NCBI GenBank assembly: GCA_024291935.2
Contig: CM044311.1
Coordinates: 28,896,001-28,960,000, forward strand
Reading direction: 5' to 3'
Origin: Okapia johnstoni
Taxonomy: Eukaryota; Chordata; Mammalia; Artiodactyla; Giraffidae
DNA: 64,000 nt
The notes beneath the pieces were generated by a model, which saw only the letters and a program-made list of their open reading frames with translations, made no database searches and was not told the origin of the DNA. Below, one piece after another: positions 34,521 to 46,500 of the stretch; the first letter of the stretch is position 1; every line of letters begins with the position of its first letter. The translations under genes and the position numbers were made by a program.

Positions 34521-36500
34521 TATTTTTAGCCGTTATCGAGTCATCATCTTTTCTAAACTAAGCTGTCTACAAGTTTCAAGCCATCTACTTTAAGATTACA
34601 AATATCTCACTATAATTATTTACCAGTTTTAACGTACCCACTACCAATGAAACAAAGGTTAACAATTTTAAAAATAAAATTCTTTCAAAGATAGATGTTT
34701 TTCAGTTATCATAACATATAGTGTAGGTTTAGGAATTATCATATATTGAGTTCATTTCTGCTATTACTATTACTTTCCAACACCACTATTTATCTCTTAG
34801 GAGACTAAAATATTTTTATAGCCAAATCCAAATATGATGAAAGGAAAATAAATGTGATTGACAGTGAAGAAGTTATAGAACCTAAATGTCTCTTCTAAAT
34901 ATCCTAGCATGAACTTACAGCTATTTTTTTCTACCTATTCTTTTCCTGTTTGGGATTACACACTGTATATTTGCCCCACATAAACATGTCTGTTCTTACT
35001 AAGAAAAAAACGTTTAAATCCCTAAGCATAGTGTCAGCAGGTGCTGCCTGAGATGGGAATGTTTATAAGCTTTATGATATTAACTGCGGCACTCAACCTC
35101 AGGTGGCATAAAGCATGCAAAAAAGAACTTTCTGTCAGTTTTATTATTTCTAAAAAGGTTCCCCTTGAAGCAGAAGAGTGACCTTGCTCTGCTGGGCTGA
35201 CATATGCCACTGGATTAATGGTCGAGCTCTGCTGGAGGGAAGCTCACAGAAACATTACAACTCCAGAAGCTGGGCTGGCGGTGACCATTAATCAGGGGGA
35301 CCAAAATCATGCATCAAACACACTCATTTAAAAGTAGTAAAAATGACTTAAAAAAAAACTTTTCAAGAATTAGCTTATTGTTTGTCATTACTTGTGTTCA
35401 AGGAGATCCCTGCAGGGCTAAAATATATCCTGGGGAGAACTTTAGAAAGGTTATTATGTACCCAGAGGCCAAGTGAATATGGTGGACACTGAAGACTAAT
35501 GAAGGTAAAGGAGAGTTTTTGTTCCAGAGAATTTGATGGGAAAGTTTATTGAATGGATTCTATTTTCCCAGCTTAATTTTCACACCTTTATTTAACTGTG
35601 ATTTTAAAGCAATGGGTACTATGACTGTTTGCCTCTTTGTGATGATTTTATTTTATTTTAAAAAAGTGGAATAATTGGATTTAGTGGCAAAAACATTTGA
35701 CTAGTAAACTTGGTTAGGAAATTTCTCAGGAACCTAAAGTTTGGGTCAACATAGTCAACTGTTAAATATGTTAATAAGTATCTTAATGGACTTAAAGGTA
35801 CTGTACATTCTTCCACCACATGTTAACTAGTAAAATTTTTCACAACTTTTTCTCTGATTACTGAAAGGGAAAAAGACTTAAATCTAAATCCTTGAAAGAG
35901 AATGTTCAGTTTAATTTAGCTAATAAAAAGTTATCTTGCTTTTTAAAAATTTCTTTGATGATTAAGTTGATTAAGCATAACTTTTATGCTTTCAATAATT
36001 TGTCTTCTAGATTAATGATACTATGCATAATACACATGATATCATTTCATTGGTAAGTAAAACAAAGAGTAGATAGTATATTTGATCATTAAGATTACGA
36101 TCAATATAATAAGGCTTGCCCTAATTATTACTTCAAAGTTATTCTTCTCCTAAATAACTATTGGCTTCTTTAACCATGATATTCAGTATTATCTTCTTTT
36201 GTTAGCCATATGCTACTCTGGAGAATTATTTATGCAAAATTATTTATTTACTTTCAAAGATTATAAGATTAAAATAACTGACAATGAAGTGACCATAGTT
36301 AAAATATTATTTAATATTTGTCTATAAGTAGAAAAATCTAATATGTACACAATAGAAAGTCAATTTCTAAATTTATGGGAGGATTTTAAATCTTTCTTAT
36401 AACTGGAAAATTTGAATCAATTTTTTTATACCATATTCTATCAAGGTGCCTAGCAAATAAAATTAGTAATGGAAATTTTCTCACACAGAAAGCACTTATC
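34521..36500. other. SAMSN1 intron 1, repeat-free; candidate conserved element at 35000-35340
   Basis: No interspersed repeat was recognised over 2 kb. The part at about 35000-35340 is richer in GC and in non-random words than its surroundings. It carries an exact 11-bp inverted repeat, GATTAATGGTC at 35213-35223 and GACCATTAATC at 35283-35293. The composition suggests a conserved non-coding element, possibly an enhancer, but this is inference. Confidence 0.35.
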
Positions 36501-37669
36501 ACTAAGTAGGGATGATAAATACATAAAATATATTACCTGTAACTCCTCATCCTCTTCCCACCATCTCCCTAAAACACATACCATCTTCTGTAAACTTGGT
36601 AGACATGGTTATCTTGACCTCTAATTCTAAGCCTGAAAATAGCTTCAGAATGCTTCTCAACATAGCCTTCTCCATGGAGGTCCTAACAAACCATCCATGC
36701 TGCTGCAAGAATTGAAAACTTCCTGCTGGTTTTGGTTTGGAAAGATAGTCCATCCAGAAAATGGGAAATCCTAGTGATGCATTTTTGTGAACATACAACA
36801 CTTTTCTAATGTCCCCAAGTGATTATGTTCAAGTGAAGAGTTCAGGAGATGATTATATTAGACATATTGTTTGTCATCCTTTGCTCCTTTTAATACACAG
36901 TGTGTGGTTCAATGTGTTCTAATACTTAATCTTCATTTTAGCAATTATTGTCTTCAGACTTGGCAATGTCTAAATTGTTCCTCAGTCAATAACTATACAA
37001 TCTCTTAGAGTAAATAATTTTTCAAGATGTTTAAGCAAACTCAAATTGTATTGATTTCAGCTAATTTCATGTGCAAAATCTGAGATCATGTTAATGGATT
37101 TTTTTTAGACTATCAATAATATAGGTATAGACTTATGCATACAAAATGCCTTTTGCATATTAAGTAGTCAGTGCAAATATAAATAATGATGAATATAAAT
37201 TTCCAAGCTGACGTCTAGTATACATTATTAATTTATTGTGTGTGTAAATATAATCTGCTTTTAGGAATTGCTTCTATATTTGTACGCCGTTCATTTGAAA
37301 ATGGCTCTGTTTAGCTCTTTTCAATTGAAATCGATTGATAACACCAATAGAGCGTAAATTCTTCCAGGATAGATTCTTAACTTATTCATACAGACAACCC
37401 TGACTCTAAGCACAAAGATTAGCCATAGAAGTCACTTAGTACATTTATACAAAATTTCATAATGTAGAAATATTATGCTATTTAATTAAACATCAGAAAA
37501 TCATTTTCTTTGACTATAACATGTTATAATTTGCTTTTGTATAACTGGGAAATGTATGGTTTGTGTCATTTAACTTGAAGAGAAATGTGTGAAATTTGTC
37601 CTCTGCTGTGGTTTTCTCAAGCCTCCCAACTGTGGGATTTTCTCTTTCGGTTCTACATCACTGAAGACC
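36501..37669. other. SAMSN1 intron 1, AT-rich unique sequence
   Basis: No repeat was assigned. A word with two overlapping palindromes (TCAATTGA and AATCGATT) lies at 37321-37336. Confidence 0.35.
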
Positions 37670-37890
37670 AGGGGCACTCAATGTGTGCTAAAATGATACA
37701 GAGTTGGTAAGTGGTCTCATAGAGAAAGTATGATTTGATCCAGACCTTGAAGAGTGGGCTGGATTTGAGTAGGAGAAAGAAAAGTGGAAGAACATTCCTT
37801 GAGAGAAAAATAGCATGAGAAACAGCTTAGAAACATAATTGAACGTGTCCACATTGGCCAGCAAGGAGTGTCAGTTCTGCTTAATCAGAT
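37670..37890 (-). mobile_element. L2 LINE fragment, diverged
   Basis: TTGATCCAGACCTTGAAGAG and GGAAGAACATTCCTTGAGAG resemble reversed L2 3' blocks. Weak match. Confidence 0.35.
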
Positions 37891-37959
37891 TGCCTAGCAT
37901 TACCTGTTCCCATGAGGAATCATGAATGTACAACATGCCAAGTTAGGGCTTCCTGATAA

Positions 37960-38125
37960 CTAAAGTAGTGTCACTTAAACTCTCTGAGCTTCAGTTTTGC
38001 TTATTTGTAAACTGGAGAAATCAAGAACTACCTCAAAGGAGAGTTGTATTTGTTTAATGAAATGATTATAGATAAATCACTTGGCATAGAGCAAGCTCTC
38101 AGTGGCCATCATAACAATGTGGGGC
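37960..38125 (+). mobile_element. MIR SINE fragment
   Basis: CTCTCTGAGCTTCAGTTTTGC, TTTGTAAACTGGAGAAATC, GTTTAATGAAATGATTATAG and TTGGCATAGAGCAAGCTCTCAG match the MIR 3' half. Confidence 0.7.
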
Positions 38126-38271
38126 AAGTTTTACTTTTCGAGAAGAATGGAATGATAAGAATTGCTACTTTAGGAGTCCAGTGGCATGATTTTAGATGAT
38201 TGGAGAGTCAAGAGTTGGGACTAAGGGGCTGAAAGTTATTTCATTGATGTAAGAATGACATATTTGTGTAG

Positions 38272-38495
38272 TGGCAGGTGGTGCTAGTGGTAAAGAACCT
38301 GCCTGCCAATGCAGGAGAAATAAGAGATACGAGTACGATCCCTGGATCAGGAAGATACCCTGGAGGAGGAAATGGCAACCCACAATATTCTTGCCTGGAG
38401 AATTCCATGGACAGAGGAGCCTGGAAGGCTACAATCCATAGCGTCGCAGAGTCAGACATGCCTGAAGCAACTTAGAATGCATGCACACAAACACA
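38272..38495 (+). mobile_element. Bov-tA SINE
   Basis: Head GTGGTGCTAGTGGTAAAGAA, weak B box GAGTACGATCCCTGG, and a BovA body with a short deletion near CAACCCACAATATTC. It abuts the BovB fragment that follows. Confidence 0.85.
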
Positions 38496-38812
38496 AGTCA
38501 AACCAGTCAATGGTAAAGGAAATCAACTCTGACTATTCATTGGAAAGACTGATGCTGAAGCTGAAACTCCAATATTTGGCCACCTGATATGAAGAGCCGA
38601 CTCATTGGAAAAGATCCTGATGCTGGGAAAGATTGAGGGCAGGAGGAGAAGGGAGCGACAGAAGATGAGATGGTTGGATGGCATCATTGACTCAATGGAC
38701 ATGAGTTTGAGCAAATTCCAGAAGACGGTGAAGAACAGGGAAGTATAGCATGCTGAAGTCCATAGGGTGGCAAAGAGTTGGACACTACTCAGTGACTTAA
38801 CAACAACAACAA
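38496..38812 (+). mobile_element. BovB 3' fragment
   Basis: It shows AAACCAGTCAATGGTAAAGG, GCTGAAGCTGAAACTCCAAT, GAAAGATTGAGGGCAGGAGG and the 3' end with an AACAACAACAAT tail. About 315 bases of the BovB 3' end; no catalytic part. Confidence 0.9.
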
Positions 38813-41084
38813 TGAGAATAAATGCCTACAACAGAGATTTGGGGAAAGAATTGAGAAGTGGAGGCTGAAAGAATGTGTCTGTGGTATATTACATCATTTT
38901 GCATTATGTGTCCAAACTCCCCAAAGAGAGGAGTGAGCAAATATGGGTTTCCAACAGTCTAGGTGCAAGGTTCAAAAGGCAGAATCAACACAGATCCTCA
39001 GGGGTAAGAGGACATAAGTAGCGATAGATTTTTGTTCATACATATGCCTTCCAGCTGAAGACAGGCAGAGAAGCCATTGTAAACTAGAGCAGCTATAAAA
39101 GCTACAAAATATCCTAAGGAAATTGATTTCCAAGAAGGGTCATAACGAAACAATTCTGGGGGGGTCAATAGGGACCATTTAGTGTATTTGTTTATGGGTT
39201 TAGCAGTTAGAAAGAGAGAAGGAATAGAAAATAAGTGCCATAATAATGATACAGGAGTGAGTAAATCAAGCAGAAGTTTTACAGTAGGAAAAACGAGGAG
39301 CTGAGACATTTAAGATAATCTGATCATGGTCACATTTTTTAAAGTTTTGCATTTCCTTTTTATTCTATATGGTTTTGAAAGAGTTGGCAATATGAAGTGA
39401 CAACTTTTGTTGTATTATGCTTTTTACCTGAAAAGAAAAGTTATTTAAGACATATCAGTATTATTTATTTTAAGAATTCCTTTCAGACAAAATAGAGTAT
39501 CTTAATTTTTATTCAATTCCTGAAAGTGCAACATAACTTACAGTAATGTATCCAAGGCAAATCATGAGATATGGTAATAAGTAATGCAGTGGTATGATTG
39601 AGAATTCTGAAAGTTTGAGTTCTTTTTATTTATAAAACTTGTTTTTATTATATTAAATAGACTGATATGAGAACCACTTCTACAGGTATGGCTCATTCTA
39701 CAATGATTTTTTTTGGTTTTAGTTATAGTTTCCTTTAGGTAATCTTCTTTGAGGTAGTTTCAATTTGCTGAAAACATCTCTCGGCACATCAGCTTCTGAA
39801 AATAAAGCTTAAGCATGGAAATTTTGACACAACTTTAAAACACTATGGTGGAATCAGAATCTGCACTTCCTTTAGATGGTCTGCAGTTGATATGAAAGAT
39901 ACTAAACCAAAGAGATCAAGTAGACCAACTTTTGTTCTAAGAATCCAGATGTAAAAATATTTAGAGCTTTGATACATATTTGAGCACTGAGTTGCCTTTA
40001 CTTGGGGTTAAAATGTTAGTGTTGAAGGTCATGTTTCACACTCTGCTTGTCTTTCAGCCTTCAGGCCCCTGGCACCCAAACAACTGTCTTCCATCAGCAC
40101 CACATGATAGTGTAATTATTTAACAGTGAGGCAATCCTAACAGATTATTTTAAGTGAATTAAACTTGTTTCACACTCTTCAAAAGACCTTAGCACCAGAG
40201 TTAGTGAGAACAATTAGGTCCTGGAATGCCTTTGGATAAAAGCTAACAAGCTTATTGAGGTTGGGCATATTACAGAATATTCATACAAGCACGTGCTGAA
40301 ACATAATTCTGAACTTTAAAAGCATATCACCAACAAAGGCTCTATGTGCAATATTTAGATGATGTGAGAACGCATTGGCACAGTGTGTGTAATTCTTATT
40401 TGCCAGTGTATTTCAAAATACTGCGGATGTCTGACTCACATATGCAAATTTTTTCTTTGAAATAGACTCTGAAACTTTTCCGCTGATGCCTTACCCAAGT
40501 TTTAAGTCATGTTGGAGATAAGTTTGTACTTGAAGATCCCAGAAGTTGGAGAGTGGTTAAAAAAATGAAAATAAGAGTTCAGTTCTTTTGGTTTTGGTCA
40601 AAAGGTTGATTTACATTCCAAAAGAGAGACTCCCTAATTCTTCTTCATGTTGATAAATTTGGGATGGTCATTGTTTTAAGAAACCAGTTCGGTGCTATCT
40701 ATCAAGCTAAGTTTATATGCTTTTCAGCCAGGTTAGTAGCGAGTTTCTCTAAAAACAGAAAACAGGATAAAACTTTGTAATTGAATGATATAATAGAAAC
40801 TACAGCAAGATGGAGAACTGAAAAAAAGAAAAGGATTTTTTTTTGCAAGTTCTGGTTCCCACAACAATTTCCTAACTGAGAAGGGTTCTGTGATTTTCAA
40901 GAATGCTACAAGCTTCATATGATGAAGACACATTCTATAATGATTAGAATTGTTATACAAAACAAGAGAAGAAATGAGGCTAACAAAAAAGAATCTTTTC
41001 TTAAGTTCTTATATATTGTTCATTGCATTGCGTAGGGACACACACAAACACAAAACACTTGTTTAAACAGCCTAAATGCCATTT
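38813..41084. other. SAMSN1 intron 1, repeat-poor; octamer motif at 40442-40449
   Basis: The part at about 40020-40520 has balanced composition and no recognisable repeat. It includes an exact ATGCAAAT octamer (POU factor site) at 40442-40449 and a CACGTG-related ACGTGC at 40292. It is a possible regulatory island; function is inferred only from composition and motifs. Confidence 0.3.
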
Positions 41085-41293
41085 TTTGTTGTTTTTCAGT
41101 CACTAAGTCATGTCTGACTCTTTTGCGATGTCATGGACTATAGCCCACCAGGCTCCTCTGTCCATGGGATTTCCCAGGAAAGAATACTGAAATGGGTTGC
41201 CATTTCCTTCTGCATGGGATCTTTCTGACCCAGGGATCCAACCTGCATCTTTTGGCAAGTGAATTCTTGATCACTGAGCCACCAGGGAAGCCC
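41085..41293 (-). mobile_element. Bov-tA SINE
   Basis: Reversed head GGGCTTCCCTGGTGGCTCAG and BovA body. Imperfect 11-bp direct repeats AAATGCCATTT and AAGTGCCACTT flank it at 41074-41084 and 41294-41304, two mismatches apart. Confidence 0.87.
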
Positions 41294-41554
41294 AAGTGCC
41301 ACTTATTCATCTCTAATTTTGTGTACACCAAGTAGACTATATGGAAGAGGGTAATCTGTACTACATAATCAGATAGTCTTTAAAAGAGAGCACAATAATA
41401 TACATTTATATTGAAACATTTGTTGTACTAAAATGAATTTAGAAAGCAGAAAACTTTATTTTCTCCTTAAATTTGTTCATACCTCTAAACAAATATGACC
41501 TAAGTGATGTTAATGATATCTTTAAAAATTGGTTCCTTAGAAGGTTATGCAACC

Positions 41555-43160
41555 ATTAACTTTTAAGATTATCTATTAAAGAACAGTTTTAGGTTCACAG
41601 CAAATTGAGAGGAAGATACAATTTTCCCGTGTGCCCCCCTTATCCCCACACCTTATTAACTCTTTGTAAACTATTTTTTAGCTTTTATATAGGTACCTTT
41701 GGTTCTTTTATTAATCCAAAATTTTATTTGGAAAATTTGAAGCATATGTAAACACAGTATAGTACAATCTATCCCATATATGCATCACCTACTTAATCAT
41801 TAAATAACAAGAGGTCACATATCTTCTTTATGCCCACATACTTCCTGCCCCTTACTAGATTATTTTGAATTACAAAAAAAATTCTTCCCTAATAACATCA
41901 TATAGTTACTTATTTAAAAATTTTCTCAGTTGTCTCCTGGACATTTTTGCTAAAAGACTTTAATTGATCTATATCTAAACACAATCCATGGATTGTACAG
42001 TATTTAGTTGATACAATTCTTAAAGATTCTTAATTTATACTTTTCTCCTCCTTTATTTCTTTCTACTGATTAGTTGAAGAAACCAGGTTATTTGTCCTGT
42101 AGATTTTTCTCATTGTCTAAATTATTTTGATTGACATAATATTTTTGATGTCCTTTTAGTATGCTCCTCTGTCTTATTTGTTGTGATCCGCTAGTTCGAT
42201 TCAGAAGCTTGGTGTGATTGCACTTTTTTAAAAAGAATATTTCAATAATGATATTAGATGCTTCCATTATGAAGCACATATTCTGGTTCATTCTTTTTGT
42301 GATTTTAGTAGCCATTGATGATCGTGGCCTAGACCCATTATTGCACTGTCATCTATAGTGTCATTTCACTCCATTTTAGACCTAGTCACTTGTCTCATTC
42401 GTTTTTTAAAATTTCCTATGTATTTAGTTTCTGTCTCCTCCTATAGTGATACTACTGAATGGATAGATAAATGGGTTGTCTGGTGTGTATGATCAGTCAT
42501 GTCCAACTCTTTGTGACCCCACTGACTGTAGCCTGCGAGGCTCCTCTGTCCATGGAATTTTCCAGGCAAGAATATTGGAGTGGATTGCCATTTCCTAATT
42601 CAGGGGATCTTTCCAACACAGGGATGGAACCCTTGTCTCTTATGTCTCCTGCACTGACAGGTGGATTCTTTACCACTTTCCACCTGGGAAGTTCCATTAT
42701 TGCATTAGGGACTTACAAAATGGTATTTTTGTAATTTCTTCACTTACTTGATTAGCTAGACTATACACACATATATACATGGAGAGAAAAAATTTTCCTA
42801 ATTAAGTATCTTGTTACTCTAAAATATGTTTCATACAAGAAGAACAGATTAAATATTTGTCTTTCTTTTTATTTGTCAGTTTTCATAATCTGGCTGCAAC
42901 ATTTCAAAAGTTAACAGCTGGTGTTTTTCTTTTTAGTATCATTATGAACTCATGAATTCAGACATATATATTTCAATGTACCTCAGTTATTATTCTTACT
43001 GATACTCCACTTGTCCCATATTTGGATACAATTTATCCCAGTGACAATATTTTTAATATGGCCATTGTGTTGTTTTGGCATGGCCCCCGAGTCTTTGAAA
43101 GCTTCCCTGCTTTATGGTATGACAAGATTAAAAATTTGAGAATATAGACTAAGAAGTCTG
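41555..43160 (-). mobile_element. L1ME/L1M-type 3' UTR, split by a Bov-tA
   Basis: Blocks in + orientation: TATTAAAGAACAGTTTTAGG with TTCACAGCAAATTGAGAGG, GAAACCAGGTTATTTGTCCTG, TTTTAGTAGCCATTGATGATCG, and later GTCTTTGAAAGCTTCCCTGC and TTTATGGTATGACAAGAT. They follow the order of the reversed L1M 3' UTR. The Bov-tA at 42482-42693 divides it. Confidence 0.6.
42482..42693 (-). mobile_element. Bov-tA SINE
   Basis: Reversed copy from ATGTCCAACTCTTTGTGACC to the head CTTCCCAGGTGGAAAGTGG. Part of the tRNA head is altered. Confidence 0.87.
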
Positions 43161-43660
43161 ATTTCAAATATCATTAACACCATTATTTATTTTCATTGTC
43201 CCTTAACATATCCACTTATATATACCTATATCATTAATAATGGTGTGAATACTGAAAACAAGTTAAAATTAAAAACCTTTTTCCTTCCAGCTTTATTGAG
43301 ATATAATTGGCATACAGCACTGTGTAAGTTTAAAGTACACAGCATAATGATCTGACTTACATACATCATGAGATGACTATAACAATAAGTTTAGTGAGCA
43401 CTCATCATATCATACAAATATGAAACAAAAATTTAAAAAATGTTTTCCTTGTGATGAGAACTCTTACTTTTTGTATATAACACACTACAGTGTTAATTAT
43501 ATTTATCATGTTGTACATTACATCCCTAGGACTTATTTATCTTATAACTGGAAGTTTGTGCCTTTTGACTACCTTCATCCAGTTCCCCCTCTCCCCCACC
43601 TCTAGTAACCACAGTCTGATCTCTTTTTCTGAGTTAGTTTCTGAAATATAATTGACCTAC

Positions 43661-43885
43661 GTGCGTGTGGGTGCTCAGTCGCTCAGTCAAGTCCCACTCT
43701 TTGCAACTCCGTGGACTGTTGCCTACCAGGCTCCTCTGTCCATGGAATTTTCCAGGCAAGAATACTGGCGTGAGTAGCCATTTCCTCCTCCAGGGGTTCT
43801 TCCTGATTCAGGGATCGAACCCATATCTCTTGCATCTCCTGCGTCGGCAGGCAGATATTTTTACCCCAGAGCCACTTGGGAAGTG
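43661..43885 (-). mobile_element. Bov-tA SINE with 11-bp target-site duplication
   Basis: It retains GTCGCTCAGTCAAGTCCCAC-type body words. AATTGACCTAC (43650-43660) and AATTGGCCTAC (43886-43896) flank it with one mismatch. It inserted into the L1 3' UTR. Confidence 0.9.
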
Positions 43886-44316
43886 AATTGGCCTACACCT
43901 CTATGTTAATTCCTGGTGCACAACATGATTTAATATTTCTATATATTTCAACAGGCTGTCTAGTTACCATTTGTTACCATACAAAGACACTATGCTATTA
44001 TTGAATGATTGATTCTATTTCACAATTTCACTCATTTCTTTTTTAACTGGAAATCTGTACCTCTTAACCTCCCTCATCTATTTCTCTCATCCTTCCACTC
44101 CCACCCATCTGGAAATCACCTGTTTGTTCTTTGTATGTATGATTATTTCTGTTTTGTTGTGTTTGTTCATTTGTTTTGGATTTTTAGATTCCACATGTAA
44201 GGGAAATCATACAGTATTTGTCTTTCTCTGTCTGACTTATTTCAGTTAAAAAAATACCCATTAGGTCCATCCATATTGTTGCAGATGGCAAGATTTCCTT
44301 CTTTTTTATTCCATTG

Positions 44317-44338
44317 TGTGTGTGTGTGTGTGTGCGCG

Positions 44339-44370
<32 letters not shown>
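44317..44370 (+). repeat. (GT)n microsatellite within L1
   Basis: About 25 units with GCGC and TATG interruptions; probably polymorphic. Confidence 0.92.
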
Positions 44371-44371
<1 letters not shown>

Positions 44372-45879
44372 TTGTATACCACATCTTCTTTACCCATTAA
44401 TGTATGAATGTGTACTTAGGTTGCTTCCATATCTTTGTTATTATAAATAATGCTGCAGTGAACAAAGGGACACATGTATCTTTTCAAATTAGTGTTTATG
44501 TTTACTTTAGATTAATGCCCAGGAGTGAAATTGCTGGATTGTATAATAGTTTTATTTTTAAATTTTTCGAGGAACCTCCTTACTGTTTTCCAATGTGGCT
44601 GCACCAGTTTACATTCACACCATAAGTGCACAATGGTTCCCTGTTCTCACCATCTTTGCCAAAACTTGTTATTTGCTGTATTTTGATAATAGTCATTTGA
44701 CATTATCAAATGTCAAGTGGTTTTGATTTGCGTTTCCCTGATGATTAGTGATCTTGAGAAGCTTTTCATGTGCTGTTGGCCATCTGTATGTCTTCTCTGG
44801 AAAAATATCTACTCGGGTAGTCTTTCCACTTTTTTAATTGGGTTTCTAGGAGGAGAGTTGATGCTGACTTTTGTGACTCCTTTGTATAGTTCTGATGTTA
44901 ATCACTTTTTGTATACATCATTTGCAAATATCTTCTCCTGTTCAGAAGACAGCCTTTTTGTATTGTTGATAATTTCCTTTGCTATGGAAAAGCTTTTTAG
45001 CTTTATGTAGTCCCATTTATTTTTTGCTTTTGTTTCCCTTGCAGGAGGGGACATATCCAAAAAATATATTGCTAAGATGAATATCAAAGAATGTACTGCC
45101 TATGATTTCATCTAGTAGTTTTATAGTTTCAGGTCTTACATCTAAGTCTGTAATCTGTTTTGAGTTTAGTTTCTTATGCACTGTGACAAAATAATCCAAC
45201 TTCATTCTTCTACATATAGCTTTCCAGTTTACCAATGCCATTTTTTGAAGCAGCTGTCTTTTCTTCATTATACATCCTTGCTCCTTTTGTTGTAGAATTG
45301 ACCACGTAAGAGTGGTGTATTTCTGGGCTCTCTATTCTGTTACATTAATCTACGTGCCTGTTTTTGTGTCTATACCATACTATTTTGATTACTGTAGTTG
45401 TGTAGTATAGTTTCAAATCAGCCAGTGTGATTACTCCAATTTTGTTCTTCTTTCTCAAGATTGCTTTCACTATTTAAGGTCTTTTGTGTTTCTACACAAT
45501 TTTTAGAATTATTTGTGAACTCATACAGTTCTGTAAAAAATACCTTTAATATTTTGATAGGGATTGCACTGAATTCACAGATTGCCTTGGGTAATATGGT
45601 AATTTTTACAATATTAATTCTTCCAATATATGAGCATGGTATATCCATTTGTAAGAGTCCTTTTCGGTTGCTTTCATGAGTGACTAACAGTTTTCTGAGT
45701 ACATGTCTTTTACCTCCATAGTAAGATTTATTTCTAGCTACTTTTCTTGGATGCAGTTGTAAATGGGATTGAAAAACAGGTTAAAATTTGTCATTTTTGT
45801 TGTTGTCCTTTAAACCATCAAATTACTGTTTTTTATTAGTTGCTTAAAATATTTCCTCTCTCTAAGCCATCAATTCAAA

Positions 45880-46500
45880 ATAAAATTAGATTCATTATTT
45901 TTATTTGGAATTGTTAAGGATTGTCTTTATTTTTATTTAAATTTGTTCATAAATATTTTTTAAAGTTACATAGTTTTAAAGTCAAATCTATGAAACAAGG
46001 CATATTTAGAAAAGTTTGTTTTGTCTTTTCCTTGTCTTTGCTTATTTTACCCAATTTCTCCAAGAAAGAAAATACATATTTGCCTGTGTTGAAACATACA
46101 GATGTATGTCCACTCTTAGATAAAAAGCAGTTTATTATATGCATTTTTCTATGTTTGACTTTTTTCACATACACTATATCCTGGGATCATTCCACATCAG
46201 ATAAGAGATATATTTCTGTTCTTTGCAGATGCACACATTTCTATTATTTGAATTTACCATATACTATTCAATCAGTCCTCTCCTGGTGAACATTGAGGTT
46301 TATAGCTTTTCTATAAAAAAATCTCCATTGAATGTGGATGTGCAAATCAATTTATATTCAAATGTATCTGATATAGTTGTCTAGAAATGAAATTTTGGGT
46401 CAAAGGGCAATTGCATGTAATTTTGTTAGTTTTTCCAAATTATCTTACACAGGTGTATCATTTTACAAACATATCTAATTGCATAAGGAAAGACTATACA
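45880..46500 (-). mobile_element. Older L1M LINE fragment
   Basis: GATCATTCCACATCAG, then AAATGAAATTTTGGGTCAAAGGGC and TTTTACAAACATATC match reversed old L1 ORF2/3' sequence. Very diverged. Confidence 0.5.

Larger units (their letters stand above)
43284..45770 (-). mobile_element. L1M LINE: 3' UTR and ORF2 C-terminal part, inactive
   Basis: The 3' UTR starts with TTTATTGAGATATAATTGGC in + orientation. ORF2 relics on the minus strand include ETKAKNKWDYIKLKSFSIAKE (44902-45087) and RRMKLDYFVTVHKKLNSKQI (45017-45268). Stops and frameshifts break the frame. It is interrupted by a Bov-tA at 43661-43885 and a GT microsatellite at 44317-44370. Confidence 0.85.

Noticed and set aside
45921..46289. 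122-codon open frame on + strand
   Set aside because: It reads antisense through an old L1M fragment, is Phe/Leu-rich and low in complexity; no evidence of a gene.
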